Shown: positions 26,376-38,259, counted from the stretch's first letter. The stretch is 64,000 nt of DNA from Streptomyces griseiscabiei (GCF_020010925.1 NZ_JAGJBZ010000001.1:2896001-2960000); one strand, 5' to 3'. Made by a program: numbers and translations. Notes: generated by a model from the letters alone, not told the origin.

Positions 26376-27629
26376 ATGTCCAGGGCTCTTCCGAAGTACA
26401 ACAAGCGTCGCGTAGGGATCATCGGCGGCGCCGCCGCTGTCGTGCTCTCCGGAGCGGTCATCGCGGGTTCCGCTCTTGCCGGTGAGGGTGCCGACAACGG
26501 CCAGGACGCGGCGGGGGCCGCCTCTCCCGGCACCATCTCCTGCCCGGCCGTCGAGGGCAGCCTGCCGGCGATCCCGGCGTCCGCGCAGGCCGAGGTCGAC
26601 CGCAATCTCGCCCAGCTGCAGACCCAGATCCAGGAGGCCAACCAGCGCCTCATCGACACGGTCGGCCAGGGCGGCCCGAACTTCGTCCAGAACGCCATCC
26701 TCGGCCCGCTGGAGGACAAGCGCGTCGCCGCGCTGAACCGCATCGAGACCGCCATCGGCCGCGCCGCCGCCAAGCCCGAGGGCCTCGAAGCCCTCGCCCC
26801 CTGCCAGCTCAACCAGGGCGGCGCCGCGGGCGCCGGCCAGGAGACCGGGGCTGCCGCGGGCGGGGCCGCCGACGCGGGCGCGGGCGCCGACGCCGGGGAC
26901 GCGGGCAACGCGGGTGCCCCGGGCACCATCTCCTGCCCGGCAGTCGAGGGCAGCCTGCCCGCGATCCCGGCCTCCGCGCAGGCCGAGGTCGACCGCAACC
27001 TGGCCCTCCTCGACACGCAGATCCAGGAGGCCAACCAGCGCCTCATCGACACCGTCGGCCAGGGCGGCGCCAACTTCGTCCAGAACGCCATCCTCGGCCC
27101 GCTGGAGGACAAGCGCGTCGCGACGCTGAACCGCATCGAGACCGCCATCGGCCGCGCCGCCGCCAAGCCCGAGGGCCTCGAAGCCCTCGCCCCCTGCGAG
27201 CTGAACGAGGGCGCCGCCGCCGGTGCCGGTGAGCAGGCGGACGCCGGTGCCGAGGCGGGCGCCGAGGCCGGTGCGGGCGAGGAAGCCGGCGCGGGCGCCG
27301 ACGAGGGTGCCGCCGACGCGGGCAACGCCGGTGCCGCGGGCACCATCTCCTGCCCGGCCGTCGAGGGCAGCCTGCCCGCGATCCCGGCCTCCGCGCAGGC
27401 CGAGGTCGACCGCAACCTGGCCCTCCTCGACACGCAGATCCAGGAGGCCAACCAGCGCCTCATCGACACCGTCGGCCAGGGCGGCCCGAACTTCGTCGAC
27501 AACGCCATCCTCGGCCCGCTGGAGGACAAGCGCGTCGCCGCGCTGAACCGCATCGAGACCGCCATCGGCCGCGCCGCCGCCAAGCCCGAGGGCCTCGAAG
27601 CCCTCGCCCCCTGCCAGCTCAACCAGTAG
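26376..27629 (+). CDS. Secreted protein of three near-identical 96-residue units
   Basis: 417 residues. N-terminal signal segment (RRVGIIGGAAAVVLSGAVIAGSALAG, ends about residue 36). Three repeats follow at 52-147, 183-278 and 322-417, each starting GTISCPAVEG and ending LAPC(Q/E)LN, with two Cys per repeat (56/143, 187/274, 326/413), probably disulfide-paired. Each unit looks helical (QAEVDRNLALLDTQIQEANQ, AALNRIETAIGRAAAKPEG). Gly/Ala/Asp/Glu linkers separate them. At the DNA level the units are almost identical, so recent amplification is likely. GAGG lies 8 nt before the ATG. No family recognised; divergent from argH. Confidence 0.8.
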   Translation: MSRALPKYNKRRVGIIGGAAAVVLSGAVIAGSALAGEGADNGQDAAGAASPGTISCPAVEGSLPAIPASAQAEVDRNLAQLQTQIQEANQRLIDTVGQGGPNFVQNAILGPLEDKRVAALNRIETAIGRAAAKPEGLEALAPCQLNQGGAAGAGQETGAAAGGAADAGAGADAGDAGNAGAPGTISCPAVEGSLPAIPASAQAEVDRNLALLDTQIQEANQRLIDTVGQGGANFVQNAILGPLEDKRVATLNRIETAIGRAAAKPEGLEALAPCELNEGAAAGAGEQADAGAEAGAEAGAGEEAGAGADEGAADAGNAGAAGTISCPAVEGSLPAIPASAQAEVDRNLALLDTQIQEANQRLIDTVGQGGPNFVDNAILGPLEDKRVAALNRIETAIGRAAAKPEGLEALAPCQLNQ

Positions 27630-27726
27630 TCCACGGACTCGATCGGAGTGACCTCCTGCGCCCCCAGCGGGTGACAGGGGCCGTGGCCGCCCCGCGCGCC
27701 GGCCGGGGCGGCCATGGAAGACCTGG

Positions 27727-27762
27727 TTCCGGGTGGATCCCAGCGATGGGACCCACCCGGAA
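27727..27762. terminator. 15-bp hairpin terminator
   Basis: TTCCGGGTGGATCCC, loop AGCGAT, GGGACCCACCCGGAA, one mismatch, followed by TCCGTGTTTTCC. Terminates the three-repeat gene. A second GC hairpin follows at about 27774-27799. Confidence 0.8.
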
Positions 27763-27842
27763 TCCGTGTTTTCCGGGCCCGGCCCCCGGAGCCGGGCCAA
27801 ATCCTTAGACAGACGAAGCGTTTCCGTCGATAATCGTTAGAC

Positions 27843-28430
27843 ATGGGAAAGACTTATGAGCGCATCGACGGCCGCCTGCGTACGTTCATCGAGGCCCAGC
27901 CCCTCTTCTTCACCGCGACCGCGCCGCTGTCCGGCGACGGCACGGTCAACCTCTCCCCCAAGGGCCTCAAGGGCTCGTTCGCGATCCTCGACGAACTGAC
28001 CGTCGCCTACCTGGACTTCGCCGGGTCCAACGCGGAGACCATCGCGCATCTGCGCGAGAACGGCCGGATCACCCTGATGTGGTGCGCCTTCCAGGGCCCG
28101 CCGAACATCGTGCGGGTGCACGGCACCGGCGAGGCCGTCCTGCGCGACGACCCGCGGTTCGCGGGACTCCTGGCCCGCTTCCCCGACATCGACCCCACCG
28201 CCCACGGACTGCGCGCGATCGTCGTGGTCCACGCCCGGCGGATCCGCGACAGCTGCGGCTACTCCGTGCCGTTCATGGCGTACGAGGAGGACCGCGACCT
28301 GCACGGCCGGCGCTTCGCACGCGAGGACGACGACTCGCTCAGCGCCTACTTCGCCTCCAAGGAACACATCGCGACCAGCCTGGACGGACTGCCGGGACTC
28401 CCCCTGCCGCTGCCCCCCTCGGCCCTCTGA
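27843..28430 (+). CDS. Pyridoxamine 5'-phosphate oxidase-family (split-barrel flavin) protein
   Basis: 195 residues, MGKTYERIDGRLRTFIEAQPLFF. The split-barrel region includes FTATAPLSGDGTVNLSPKG, AYLDFAGSNAETIAHLRENGRITLMWCAFQGPP and VRVHGTGEAVL. Family members bind FMN or F420; substrate unknown. No SD sequence is seen; GATAAT lies 8 nt upstream of the ATG, so the message may be leaderless. Precedes the flavin-redox operon but with ~150 bp between. Confidence 0.85.
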   Translation: MGKTYERIDGRLRTFIEAQPLFFTATAPLSGDGTVNLSPKGLKGSFAILDELTVAYLDFAGSNAETIAHLRENGRITLMWCAFQGPPNIVRVHGTGEAVLRDDPRFAGLLARFPDIDPTAHGLRAIVVVHARRIRDSCGYSVPFMAYEEDRDLHGRRFAREDDDSLSAYFASKEHIATSLDGLPGLPLPLPPSAL

Positions 28431-28578
28431 CGGTGTCCGCCGAAGCGGGACGCGCGGCCGGCGTCGGGCATCGCACCCGGTACCACGCGTTCCGCAAGGC
28501 AGTTGTACACATCTTTGAACACGCGGCACTCCCAGCACGTACGTGTGGGCCAAGGGTCCAGCCCACCACGGAGGAACC

Positions 28579-29958
28579 GTGTCCACGATCGCCGGAGGTC
28601 GCGCCGCGCGCCGCCAGACGATGCGCCGCATCCGCCCTCGTCGTTCTCCCGCCGTCCCGCTGCTGATCGCCTTCTGGGCGGGCGCGGCCGCGGTGGTGTG
28701 GCTGTGGTGGGACAACACACCGTCCATCGCGGACCAGGGCAGCAAGATGGTCAACGCCGGGCGGATCACCGGTCTGCTCGGCGGGTACCTGATGGCCCTG
28801 GTGGTGCTCCAGATGGCCCGGGTGCCCGCGCTGGAGCGCCGGGTCGGCTCCGACCGGGTGGCCCGCTGGCACGCGATGACCGGCCGCTACACGCTCTGCC
28901 TGGTCGTCGCGCACGTCGTCCTCACGATGTACGGGTACGCCCTGCAGGCCGGTCTGACCCACACCGCGATCCTGCAGCAGACCATCGACTCCATCAACCA
29001 GCTGCCGGACATGGGCAAGGCCGCCATCGGCACCGGTCTGCTGGTGTTCATCGGGCTCATCTCGATCGGCCCGGTGCGCAAGCGGATCCCCTACGACCTC
29101 TGGTACCACACGCACCTGCTGACGTACGCGGCCACGTTCCTGACGTTCTGGCACCAGATCACCACCGGCAACGAGTTCGCCGCCACACCGGCCGCGAAGA
29201 CCGCCTGGTACGGGCTGTACGGGGCGGTGACCGCGCTGGTGGTCTGGTACCGGATCATCTGCCCGATCAAGCTGAACATGAAGCACCGGCTGCGGGTCGA
29301 GGCGGTCATCGAGGAGTCGCCCGGCATCGTCTCCGTGCTGATGAGCGGGCGCAAGCTGCACCGGATGGGCGCGGAGGCCGGGCAGTTCTTCCGCTGGCGG
29401 TTCCTCGCGCCGGGCATGCGGTTCAGCTCACACCCGTACTCGCTCTCGGCGGCGCCCCGCCCCAACATGCTGCGCATCACGGTCAAGGCGATCGGTGACC
29501 ACAGCTCGGCCCTGCGCGATCTGGAGCCCGGCGTCCGGGTCTGGGCCGAGGGCCCGTACGGGGCGCTCACGGCCGGCAAGCGCAGCCGGGGCAAGGTGCT
29601 GCTGGTGGCCGGCGGGGTGGGCATCACCCCGATGAGAGCCCTGTTCGAGACGCTGCCCGGCGCGGCCGGCGACCTGACCCTGCTCTACCGGGCCAACACC
29701 ACCCAGGACCTGGCGCTGTGGGACGAGCTCGCGCAGATCGCCGAGGAGCGCGGGGCGCGGCTGATGTACGCGGTGAACAGCCCGGAGGGCGAGCGCCCGG
29801 ACATCTCGCCCGACTCCCTGCGCCGCAAGATCCCGGACATCGAGAGCCACGACGTCTTCCTGTGCGGGCCGCCCGGATTCTCCCAGGGTGTGTTCGAGGC
29901 GCTGCGCGGCGCGGGCGTACCGACCCGCCGTATCCACCACGAGTCGTTCGAGATGTGA
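28579..29958 (+). CDS. Ferric-reductase-like transmembrane flavoprotein
   Basis: 459 residues from GTG 28579 with GGAGGAA 2-8 nt upstream. About six N-terminal helices carry paired histidines (RWHAMTGRYTL, VVAHVVLTMYG, WYHTHLLTY, TFWHQI) as in b-type haem transmembrane domains of the FRE/NOX family. The cytoplasmic half is an FNR-type flavin/NAD(P)H module: FSSHPYSLSAAP (FAD), VLLVAGGVGITPMRAL (NAD(P)H), FLCGPPGF. It should pass electrons from NAD(P)H across the membrane. First gene of a three-gene set with the FMN-domain protein and ApbE. Confidence 0.92.
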   Translation: MSTIAGGRAARRQTMRRIRPRRSPAVPLLIAFWAGAAAVVWLWWDNTPSIADQGSKMVNAGRITGLLGGYLMALVVLQMARVPALERRVGSDRVARWHAMTGRYTLCLVVAHVVLTMYGYALQAGLTHTAILQQTIDSINQLPDMGKAAIGTGLLVFIGLISIGPVRKRIPYDLWYHTHLLTYAATFLTFWHQITTGNEFAATPAAKTAWYGLYGAVTALVVWYRIICPIKLNMKHRLRVEAVIEESPGIVSVLMSGRKLHRMGAEAGQFFRWRFLAPGMRFSSHPYSLSAAPRPNMLRITVKAIGDHSSALRDLEPGVRVWAEGPYGALTAGKRSRGKVLLVAGGVGITPMRALFETLPGAAGDLTLLYRANTTQDLALWDELAQIAEERGARLMYAVNSPEGERPDISPDSLRRKIPDIESHDVFLCGPPGFSQGVFEALRGAGVPTRRIHHESFEM

Positions 29959-30151
29959 GCGACGGGACCGCACCGCGCCGGTCCCACCCGACCGGGACTC
30001 CGGGCCCACCGGAACCCCGGGTCCACCCGCACGACCGTCCCAGCCGCAGGTCCCCGCGACCTCCCACCCCGACTTCTGGCCATGGGATTCCCACGGGTTC
30101 GCCCCCGGGAACTCCCCCGCGAGACTTCACACTTCAGGAGCTGAAGGAGCG

Positions 30152-31246
30152 ATGAAGAAGAGCCACCCCATCCGGCGGACCCTGCTCGCCACCGCCGCCA
30201 CCGTGTCCGGCATCGTGCTGTTGCTGTCGCTGAAGCCGGCCTCGGACGCCGGTTCGGTACAGGCCGGAGCGGCCGGGGGCGCGCCTTCGGCACAGGGCGG
30301 GGTGGCGGCCGGGGCGCAGACCCTGACGGGTACCGCCGTCGAGACCGAGTACGGCCCGGTGCAGGTCCGGATCACCGTCGACGGCGGCAAGATCACCGGC
30401 GCCGAGGCCGTCCAGCAGCCCAGCGGCGGCCGGTCCACCCAGATCAGCGGCACCGCCATCCCCCAGCTCAACCAGGCGGCCGTGGCGGCGGGCAGCGCCG
30501 AGATCGACGCGGTCTCGGGCGCGACCTACACCAGCGCCGGCTACAAGGAGTCCCTCCAGTCCGCCCTGGACCAGGCCGGCAGCGGCCAGGGCGGCGGCGC
30601 GCAGGTGCTCACGGGTACGACCGTGCAGACCGACTACGGGCCGGTGCAGGTCCGGATCACGGTCGCCGGCGGCAAGATCACCGGCGCGGAGGCCGTCCAG
30701 GCGCCGAGCGGCGGCCGGTCCACCCAGGTCACCGCCGACTCGGTGCCCAAGCTCAACCAGGCGGCCGTGGCGGCGGGCAGCGCCGAGATCGACGCCGTGT
30801 CGGGCGCGACCTACACCAGCGCCGGCTACAAGGAGTCCCTCCAGTCCGCCCTGGACCAGGCCGGCAGCGGCCAGGGCACGGGCACCGAGGTCGAGGCGGG
30901 CGGCTCGCAGGACGCGGGCGGCGGCGCCGAGGACGGCGGGGACGCGGCGGGCTCCGGGGCCGGGCAGGCGACGGGCACCCAGGTGCTGACCGGCTCCGCC
31001 ATCCAGACCGACTACGGGCCGGTCCAGGTCCGTGTGACGGTCACCGACGGCAAGGTCACCAATGCCGAGGCCCTGCAGCAGCCCAGCGGTGGCCGGTCCA
31101 CCCAGATCAGCGGTACCGCCATCCCCCAGCTCAACAAGAACGCCGTCTCGGCAGGGAGCGCTGACATCGATGCTGTCTCGGGCGCCACTTACACCAGCGG
31201 TGGCTACAAGCAGTCCCTCCAGTCCGCCCTGGACCAGGCCGGCTGA
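30152..31246 (+). CDS. Extracytoplasmic protein with three covalent-FMN domains
   Basis: 364 residues, MKKSHPIRRTLLATAATVSG then a hydrophobic anchor/signal. Three FMN-binding domains at 57-143, 150-237 and 277-364 share YGPVQVRxTV and end in the flavinylation motif D-A-V-S-G-A-T, with the acceptor Thr at 125, 220 and 346. ApbE attaches FMN through a phosphoester to that Thr. Multi-flavin proteins of this type act as electron wires on the outer face of the membrane. A Gly/Asp-rich linker separates domains 2 and 3. GGAG 6 nt ahead of ATG 30152. Confidence 0.92.
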   Translation: MKKSHPIRRTLLATAATVSGIVLLLSLKPASDAGSVQAGAAGGAPSAQGGVAAGAQTLTGTAVETEYGPVQVRITVDGGKITGAEAVQQPSGGRSTQISGTAIPQLNQAAVAAGSAEIDAVSGATYTSAGYKESLQSALDQAGSGQGGGAQVLTGTTVQTDYGPVQVRITVAGGKITGAEAVQAPSGGRSTQVTADSVPKLNQAAVAAGSAEIDAVSGATYTSAGYKESLQSALDQAGSGQGTGTEVEAGGSQDAGGGAEDGGDAAGSGAGQATGTQVLTGSAIQTDYGPVQVRVTVTDGKVTNAEALQQPSGGRSTQISGTAIPQLNKNAVSAGSADIDAVSGATYTSGGYKQSLQSALDQAG

Positions 31247-31250
31247 TCCG

Positions 31251-32045
31251 GTGGCCGAACCCGCCGGGGCCGCCGCGCCCGCCCAGCTGCGGCACGTCGA
31301 GGAGGTCATGGGCACCGTCTTCTCGTTCGACGTGCGGGGAGGCGAGCCCGAAGTGGTCAGGGCCGCGCTCGCGGAGGCGGTGGCCGGGCTCCACACCGTG
31401 GACGAGGTGTTCAGCACCTACCGCGAGAACAGCCAGATCTCCCGGCTCGACCGGGGTGAGGTGACGATCGAGGAGTGCGGTCCCGAGGTCGGTGAGGTAC
31501 TCCGGCTGTGCGCCGAGGCCGAGCGGTCGAGCCACGGCTGGTTCAGCGCGACGTACGAGGGCCGCTTCGACCCGACGGGACTGGTGAAGGGGTGGGCCAC
31601 CGAGCGGGCGGCCCAGCGGCTGGTCGAGGCGGGCGCGGTCGGGGTGAGCGTCAACGGCGGCGGTGACGTGCAGCTGTGCGGTGTGCCCGGCCCCGAGCGG
31701 CCGTGGCGGGTCGGGGTGGCCGATCCCCTGCGGCCCGGGGGGCTGGCGGCCGTCGTCACGGCGGCCGGTGCGGACCGGCTCGCCGTCGCCACGTCGGGGA
31801 CGGCGGAGCGGGGCGCCCATATCGTCGACCCGCGCACCCGAAAGTCCGCCGTGACGGACCTGGTCTCGGTGACGGTCGTGGCCCCCAGCCTCACCTGGGC
31901 CGACTGCTGGGCCACCGCCGCCTTCGCCATGGGCTCCCGCGAGGGCCTGGCCTGGCTGGAGTCCCTGGACGACGCCGAGGCCCTGCTGATCACGGCGGGC
32001 GACGAGGTCCGTTGCACGGGAGGGTTGGCGGCGCGGCTGGGCTGA
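31251..32045 (+). CDS. apbE: FAD:protein FMN transferase (ApbE)
   Basis: 264 residues from GTG 31251, 4 bp after the previous stop, so co-translated. ApbE features: RHVEEVMGTVFSFDV, HTVDEVFSTYRENSQISRLDRGE, FDPTGLVKGWATERA, VSVNGGGDVQLCG, TSGTAERGAHIVDPRT (metal site) and DCWATAAFAMG. It hydrolyses FAD and attaches FMN to the Thr of the adjacent flavinylation motifs. No obvious signal peptide in the coded start, though the family often acts outside the membrane. ATG 31308 has GAGGAGG but would cut the conserved RHVEEVMGT. Confidence 0.92.
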   Translation: MAEPAGAAAPAQLRHVEEVMGTVFSFDVRGGEPEVVRAALAEAVAGLHTVDEVFSTYRENSQISRLDRGEVTIEECGPEVGEVLRLCAEAERSSHGWFSATYEGRFDPTGLVKGWATERAAQRLVEAGAVGVSVNGGGDVQLCGVPGPERPWRVGVADPLRPGGLAAVVTAAGADRLAVATSGTAERGAHIVDPRTRKSAVTDLVSVTVVAPSLTWADCWATAAFAMGSREGLAWLESLDDAEALLITAGDEVRCTGGLAARLG

Positions 32046-32089
32046 GCGGGCCGCCGACCGGCGAAAGGCGGGCGCGGCCCGTCCTTTTC

Positions 32090-32121
32090 AGGGGCGCGGG
32101 GAACGGCGCGGCCGGCCACGG
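32090..32121. repeat. Interspersed repeat, reverse orientation
   Basis: AGGGGCGCGGGGAACGGCGC, a variant of the element at 3946 and 24661 (GGGCGCGGGGAACTGCGCGA), between apbE and argR, which are convergent. Confidence 0.75.
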
Positions 32122-32158
32122 CGGACCCGCGGCCGGCCTCCCCGCGAAACGCACTCCT

Positions 32159-32701
32159 TCAGTGGCCGTTGCCGTTCTGGGCCAGCCGCAGCAGATGGTC
32201 CGCCAGCGCCTGCCCGCCCACCGGATCCCGGCTGATCAGCAGCAGCGTGTCGTCGCCCGCGATCGTCCCCAGGATGTCGTGCAGTTCTGCCTGGTCGATG
32301 GCCGAGGCGAGGAACTGGGCCGCGCCCGGCGGGGTCCGGAGCACCACCAGGTTCGCCGAGGCCTCCGCGGAGATCAGCAGCTCCGCGGAGAGCCGCCGCA
32401 TCCGCTCCTCCTTCGCCGACTCCCCCAGCGGCGCCCGGGGGGTCCGGAAACCCCCCTCGCTCGGCACCGCGTAGATCAGGTCGCCGTCGGTGTTGCGGAT
32501 CTTCACCGCGTTCAGCTCGTCCAGGTCCCGGCTGAGCGTCGCCTGGGTGACGCTCAGGCCGTCGTCGGACAGCAGCTTCGCCAACTGGCTCTGCGAGCGC
32601 ACCGGTTGCCGGTTGAGGATGTCCACGATCCGCCGGTGGCGTGCGGTGCGGGTCTGCGGTACGGCGGGCCCCGCCTGGTCGTGCTCCTGCGCCTGGCTCA
32701 T
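32159..32701 (-). CDS. argR: Arginine repressor
   Basis: 180 residues from ATG 32701 ([12 protein letters not shown]). N-terminal winged helix: [29 protein letters not shown]...[13 protein letters not shown]-terminal arginine-binding hexamerisation domain with [31 protein letters not shown]. It binds ARG boxes with arginine as co-repressor. Last gene of argC-J-B-D-R, 7 bp after argD, so the repressor is itself in the regulated operon. Confidence 0.96.
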   Translation of the reverse strand: MSQAQEHDQAGPAVPQTRTARHRRIVDILNRQPVRSQSQLAKLLSDDGLSVTQATLSRDLDELNAVKIRNTDGDLIYAVPSEGGFRTPRAPLGESAKEERMRRLSAELLISAEASANLVVLRTPPGAAQFLASAIDQAELHDILGTIAGDDTLLLISRDPVGGQALADHLLRLAQNGNGH

Positions 32702-32708
32702 CGTCGTC

Positions 32709-33926
32709 TCATTCTCCGGCTCGTCCGTCCCCGCTGGCTTCGTGCGCCGCCCGCGCCGCGTCGAGGATGCCGGGCAGCGCCTGGAGGAGGGCGTCCACCT
32801 CCACGTCACCGATATTGAGCGCCGGCATCAGCCGTACGACATCGGGGGCGGGCGCGTTCACCAGGAAACCGGCGTCCTGAGCGGCCTGTTGCGCCAGGGG
32901 CGCGAGTGGCTCGGTGAGCACGATACCCAGCAGCAGGCCCGCGCCACGGACATGGTCGATCATCGGGTCGCCGAGGGACTCGATTCCGTTCCGCAGCTTC
33001 TCGCTCTGCCGCTTGACGTTCTCCAGCAGCCCTTCCGCCCGGATGGTCTCCAGAACGGCGAGTCCGGCGGCGCAGGCGACCGGGTTGCCCCCGAAGGTCG
33101 TCCCGTGGTGTCCGGGCTGGAGCAGGTCGGCGGCGCGGCCGAAGGCGACGGTCGCGGCGAGCGGCAGTCCGCCGCCGATGCCCTTGGCGAGGGTGACGAC
33201 GTCCGGCAGGACGCCCTCGTGCGCCTGGTACTCGAACCAGTGGCCGGTCCGGCCGATGCCGGTCTGCACCTCGTCGAGGACCAGCAGCGAGCCGGTGGCG
33301 GCCGTGATGGCGCGCGCGGCCTTGAGATAGCCGGGCGGCGGGACGACGACGCCCTTCTCGCCCTGGACGGGCTCGATGATGACGAGGGCGGTCTCCTCGG
33401 TGACCGCGGCGGCCAGGGCCTGCGCGTCGCCGTAGGGGACGTGGGTGACGTCGCCGGGCAGCGGGTGGAAGCCGGTCTGCTTGCCGGGCTGCCCGGTGAG
33501 GGCGAGGGCGCCCATGGTGCGGCCGTGGAAGGCGCCCTGGGTGGCGACCATATGGGTCCGCCCGGTCAGCCGGCCGATCTTGAAGGCGCCCTCGTTGGCC
33601 TCGGCGCCCGAGTTGCAGAAGAAGACCTTGCCGTCGCGCCCGAAGTGCTCCAGGAGCCGTTCGGCGAGGGCGACGGGCGGCTCGGCGACGAACAGGTTGG
33701 AGACATGGCCGAGGGAGGCGATCTGGTTGCTGACGGCCTCGACGATCGCCGGGTGGGCGTGGCCGAGGGCGTTGACCGCGATACCGCCGACGTAGTCGAC
33801 GTACTCCTTGCCGTCGGCGTCCCACACCCGGGAGCCCGTGCCGCGGACCAGGGAGAGCTTCGGGGTGCCGTAGTTGTTCATGAGCGAGCCCTGCCAGCGC
33901 CGGGTCAGCTCGGTGTTCGCGGTCAT
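32709..33926 (-). CDS. argD: Acetylornithine aminotransferase
   Basis: 405 residues from ATG 33926 ([20 protein letters not shown]). Class-III PLP aminotransferase: [43 protein letters not shown], and the PLP lysine in [16 protein letters not shown]. Converts N-acetylglutamate semialdehyde and glutamate to N-acetylornithine. ATG overlaps the argB stop (ATGA), so coupled. Confidence 0.96.
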   Translation of the reverse strand: MTANTELTRRWQGSLMNNYGTPKLSLVRGTGSRVWDADGKEYVDYVGGIAVNALGHAHPAIVEAVSNQIASLGHVSNLFVAEPPVALAERLLEHFGRDGKVFFCNSGAEANEGAFKIGRLTGRTHMVATQGAFHGRTMGALALTGQPGKQTGFHPLPGDVTHVPYGDAQALAAAVTEETALVIIEPVQGEKGVVVPPPGYLKAARAITAATGSLLVLDEVQTGIGRTGHWFEYQAHEGVLPDVVTLAKGIGGGLPLAATVAFGRAADLLQPGHHGTTFGGNPVACAAGLAVLETIRAEGLLENVKRQSEKLRNGIESLGDPMIDHVRGAGLLLGIVLTEPLAPLAQQAAQDAGFLVNAPAPDVVRLMPALNIGDVEVDALLQALPGILDAARAAHEASGDGRAGE

Positions 33927-34830
33927 GCGGCGTCCCCCTCTTGGTCGGCGTCGGGCACGACCATCGTGCCGATGCCCTCGTCGGTGAAGATCTCCAGCAG
34001 GATCGAGTGCTGGACCCGGCCGTCGATGACGCGGGCCGTCTGCACGCCGTTGCACACGGCGTGCAGGCAGCCCTGCATCTTCGGCACCATGCCGGAGGAC
34101 AACTCCGGCAGCAGTTTCTCCAGTTGGGAAGCGGTGAGGCGGCTGATCACCTCGTCGCTGTGCGGCCAGTCCTCATAGAGACCTTCGACGTCCGTGAGGA
34201 CCATGAGCGTCTCGGCGCCCAGAGCAGCAGCGAGTGCCGCAGCCGCCGTATCAGCATTGACGTTGTAGACATGTCCGTCGTCCTGGCTACGGGCGATCGA
34301 GGAGACGACCGGGATGCGGCCGTCGGCGAGCAGTGCCTCGATCGCGCCCGTGTCGATCGAGGTGATCTCGCCCACCCGCCCGATGTCGACCAACTCGCCG
34401 TCGATCTCGGGCTGGTGCTTGGTGGCGGTGATGGTGTGCGCGTCCTCGCCGGTCAGTCCGACGGCGAGCGGTCCGTGCTGGTTGAGCAGCCCGACCAGCT
34501 CACGCTGCACCTGTCCGGCGAGCACCATGCGTACGACGTCCATGGCGTCCTCGGTGGTGACGCGCAGACCCGCCTTGAACTCGCTGACGATGCCGTGCCG
34601 GTCGAGGGCGGCGCTGATCTGCGGGCCGCCGCCGTGCACGACGACGACGTTGAGGCCGGCGTGCCGCAGGAAGACGACGTCCTGGGCGAAGGCGGCCTTG
34701 AGGTCCTCGTCGATCATGGCGTTGCCGCCGAACTTGATGACGACCGTCCTGCCGTTGTGACGGGTCAGCCAGGGCAGCGCCTCGATGAGGATCTGCGCCT
34801 TGGGGAGAGCGGTGTGCTTCCGCGTGGTGC

Positions 34831-34834
<4 letters not shown>
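33923..34834 (-). CDS. argB: Acetylglutamate kinase
   Basis: 303 residues ([20 protein letters not shown]). Amino-acid kinase fold: [52 protein letters not shown]-like ([15 protein letters not shown]). Phosphorylates N-acetylglutamate, the usual feedback-controlled step. Its ATG overlaps the argJ stop by 4 bp (ATGA). Confidence 0.96.
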
Positions 34835-37065
<2,231 letters not shown>

Positions 37066-37106
37066 TGTGGAGGGTGCCGTGCGCGGGCCGCCGACGTGCC
37101 CGGCGT

Positions 37107-38225
37107 TCAGGCGGGCTGGACCTCGTCGAAGAGGGCGAGGGCTTCGGCGGGGTCCGGGCTCACGAGGCGGTCCAGACCGGCTGTCGTGATCCTCGCCCAT
37201 CTGCCGGCCCGTGACCACATCCGCTCCTCGTGGGCGCGGACCACGTCGTCCGGATCCCCGGGCGCGGCGGCGAGGGACTCGGCGAGTTCGGCGCCGTCCA
37301 GCATCGCGAGGTTCGCGCCCGCTCCCAAGGGGGGCATCAGATGGGCGGCGTCGCCCAGGAGTGTCACTCCGGGGACATGGGTCCAGGTGTGGGCGACGGG
37401 CAGGGCGTGGAAGGGGCGGTGGACGAAGGCGGCGCCGTGGCGGAGGAGGTCGAGGACGGGGGCGGCCCAGCCGTCGAACAGCGCGAGCAGGCCCGATCGC
37501 ACGGCCTCGGCATCGGCCGGGTCCAGGCTCTCGTGCCAGTCCAGCGGCGCGCGGAACTTGGCGTACACCTTGACGTGGCCGCCGCTGTTGCGCTGGGCGA
37601 CGAGGGAGCGGTTCACGCCGTACACGGCCACGGAACCGTCGCCGATCAGCCGGGCGAGGCCGGGATGGCGGGTGTCGACGTCGTCGAGGGAGGTCTCGAC
37701 CGAGGTGACGCCGGTGTAGTGCGGTGTCGCCGCCGAGACCGCCGGGCGGACCCGGGACCAGGCACCGTCCGCACCGACGACGAGGTCGAACGTCTCCTGC
37801 CGCCCGTCCGTGAAGTGGACCCGTACGCCGTCCCCGGTTCCCGGCACCACCCGTGCCACGCCCTGCCCCCATCGGACGTCGAGCGGGCCGAGCAGCAGGT
37901 CACGGAGGTGCCGGCGGTCGATCTCGGGGTTGGCCCGGTCGTCCGGACCGGGTCGCCAGTCGCGCAGGACGGTCCCGTCCGGGTCCAGGATGCGCATGGC
38001 CTGCCCCTCGGGACGGGACAGCGCCTCGAACTCCGCCAGCAACCCCGCCTTCTCCAGCGCGAGTTGCCCCAGCCCCTCGTGGAGGTCCAAGGTGCCGCCC
38101 GGCGGACGGGCGTCGGGGGCGGGATCGCGCTCCAGGACGACGGCGGGAAGGCCGTGGCGGTGCAGGACGCGGGCGAAGGTGAGGCCGGCCGGACCGCTCC
38201 CGACCACGGCGATGCGGTGTCTCAT
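37107..38225 (-). CDS. FAD-dependent monooxygenase (class A hydroxylase)
   Basis: 372 residues from ATG 38225 (MRHRIAVVGSGPAGLTFARVL). GxGxxG FAD site at residues ~8-15, DG motif VVGADGAWSRVRP and the FAD ribityl motif GVTLLGDAAHLMPPLGAGANLAM. It belongs to the phenolic/tetracycline hydroxylase-like clan; substrate unknown. ATG 38240 would add MQCID. It is divergent from a TetR gene 53 bp away with an operator between, so probably induced by its substrate through that regulator. Confidence 0.87.
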   Translation of the reverse strand: MRHRIAVVGSGPAGLTFARVLHRHGLPAVVLERDPAPDARPPGGTLDLHEGLGQLALEKAGLLAEFEALSRPEGQAMRILDPDGTVLRDWRPGPDDRANPEIDRRHLRDLLLGPLDVRWGQGVARVVPGTGDGVRVHFTDGRQETFDLVVGADGAWSRVRPAVSAATPHYTGVTSVETSLDDVDTRHPGLARLIGDGSVAVYGVNRSLVAQRNSGGHVKVYAKFRAPLDWHESLDPADAEAVRSGLLALFDGWAAPVLDLLRHGAAFVHRPFHALPVAHTWTHVPGVTLLGDAAHLMPPLGAGANLAMLDGAELAESLAAAPGDPDDVVRAHEERMWSRAGRWARITTAGLDRLVSPDPAEALALFDEVQPA

Positions 38226-38228
38226 GTC

Positions 38229-38259
38229 GATACACTGCATTGCTCCATGACAACGTATC
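38229..38259. promoter_or_regulatory. Imperfect palindrome between monooxygenase and TetR genes
   Basis: GATACACTGCAT, 6-nt centre TGCTCC, ATGACAACGTATC: outer arms GATAC/GTATC are exact and CAT/ATG flank the centre. Candidate TetR operator covering the divergent promoter. Confidence 0.5.
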
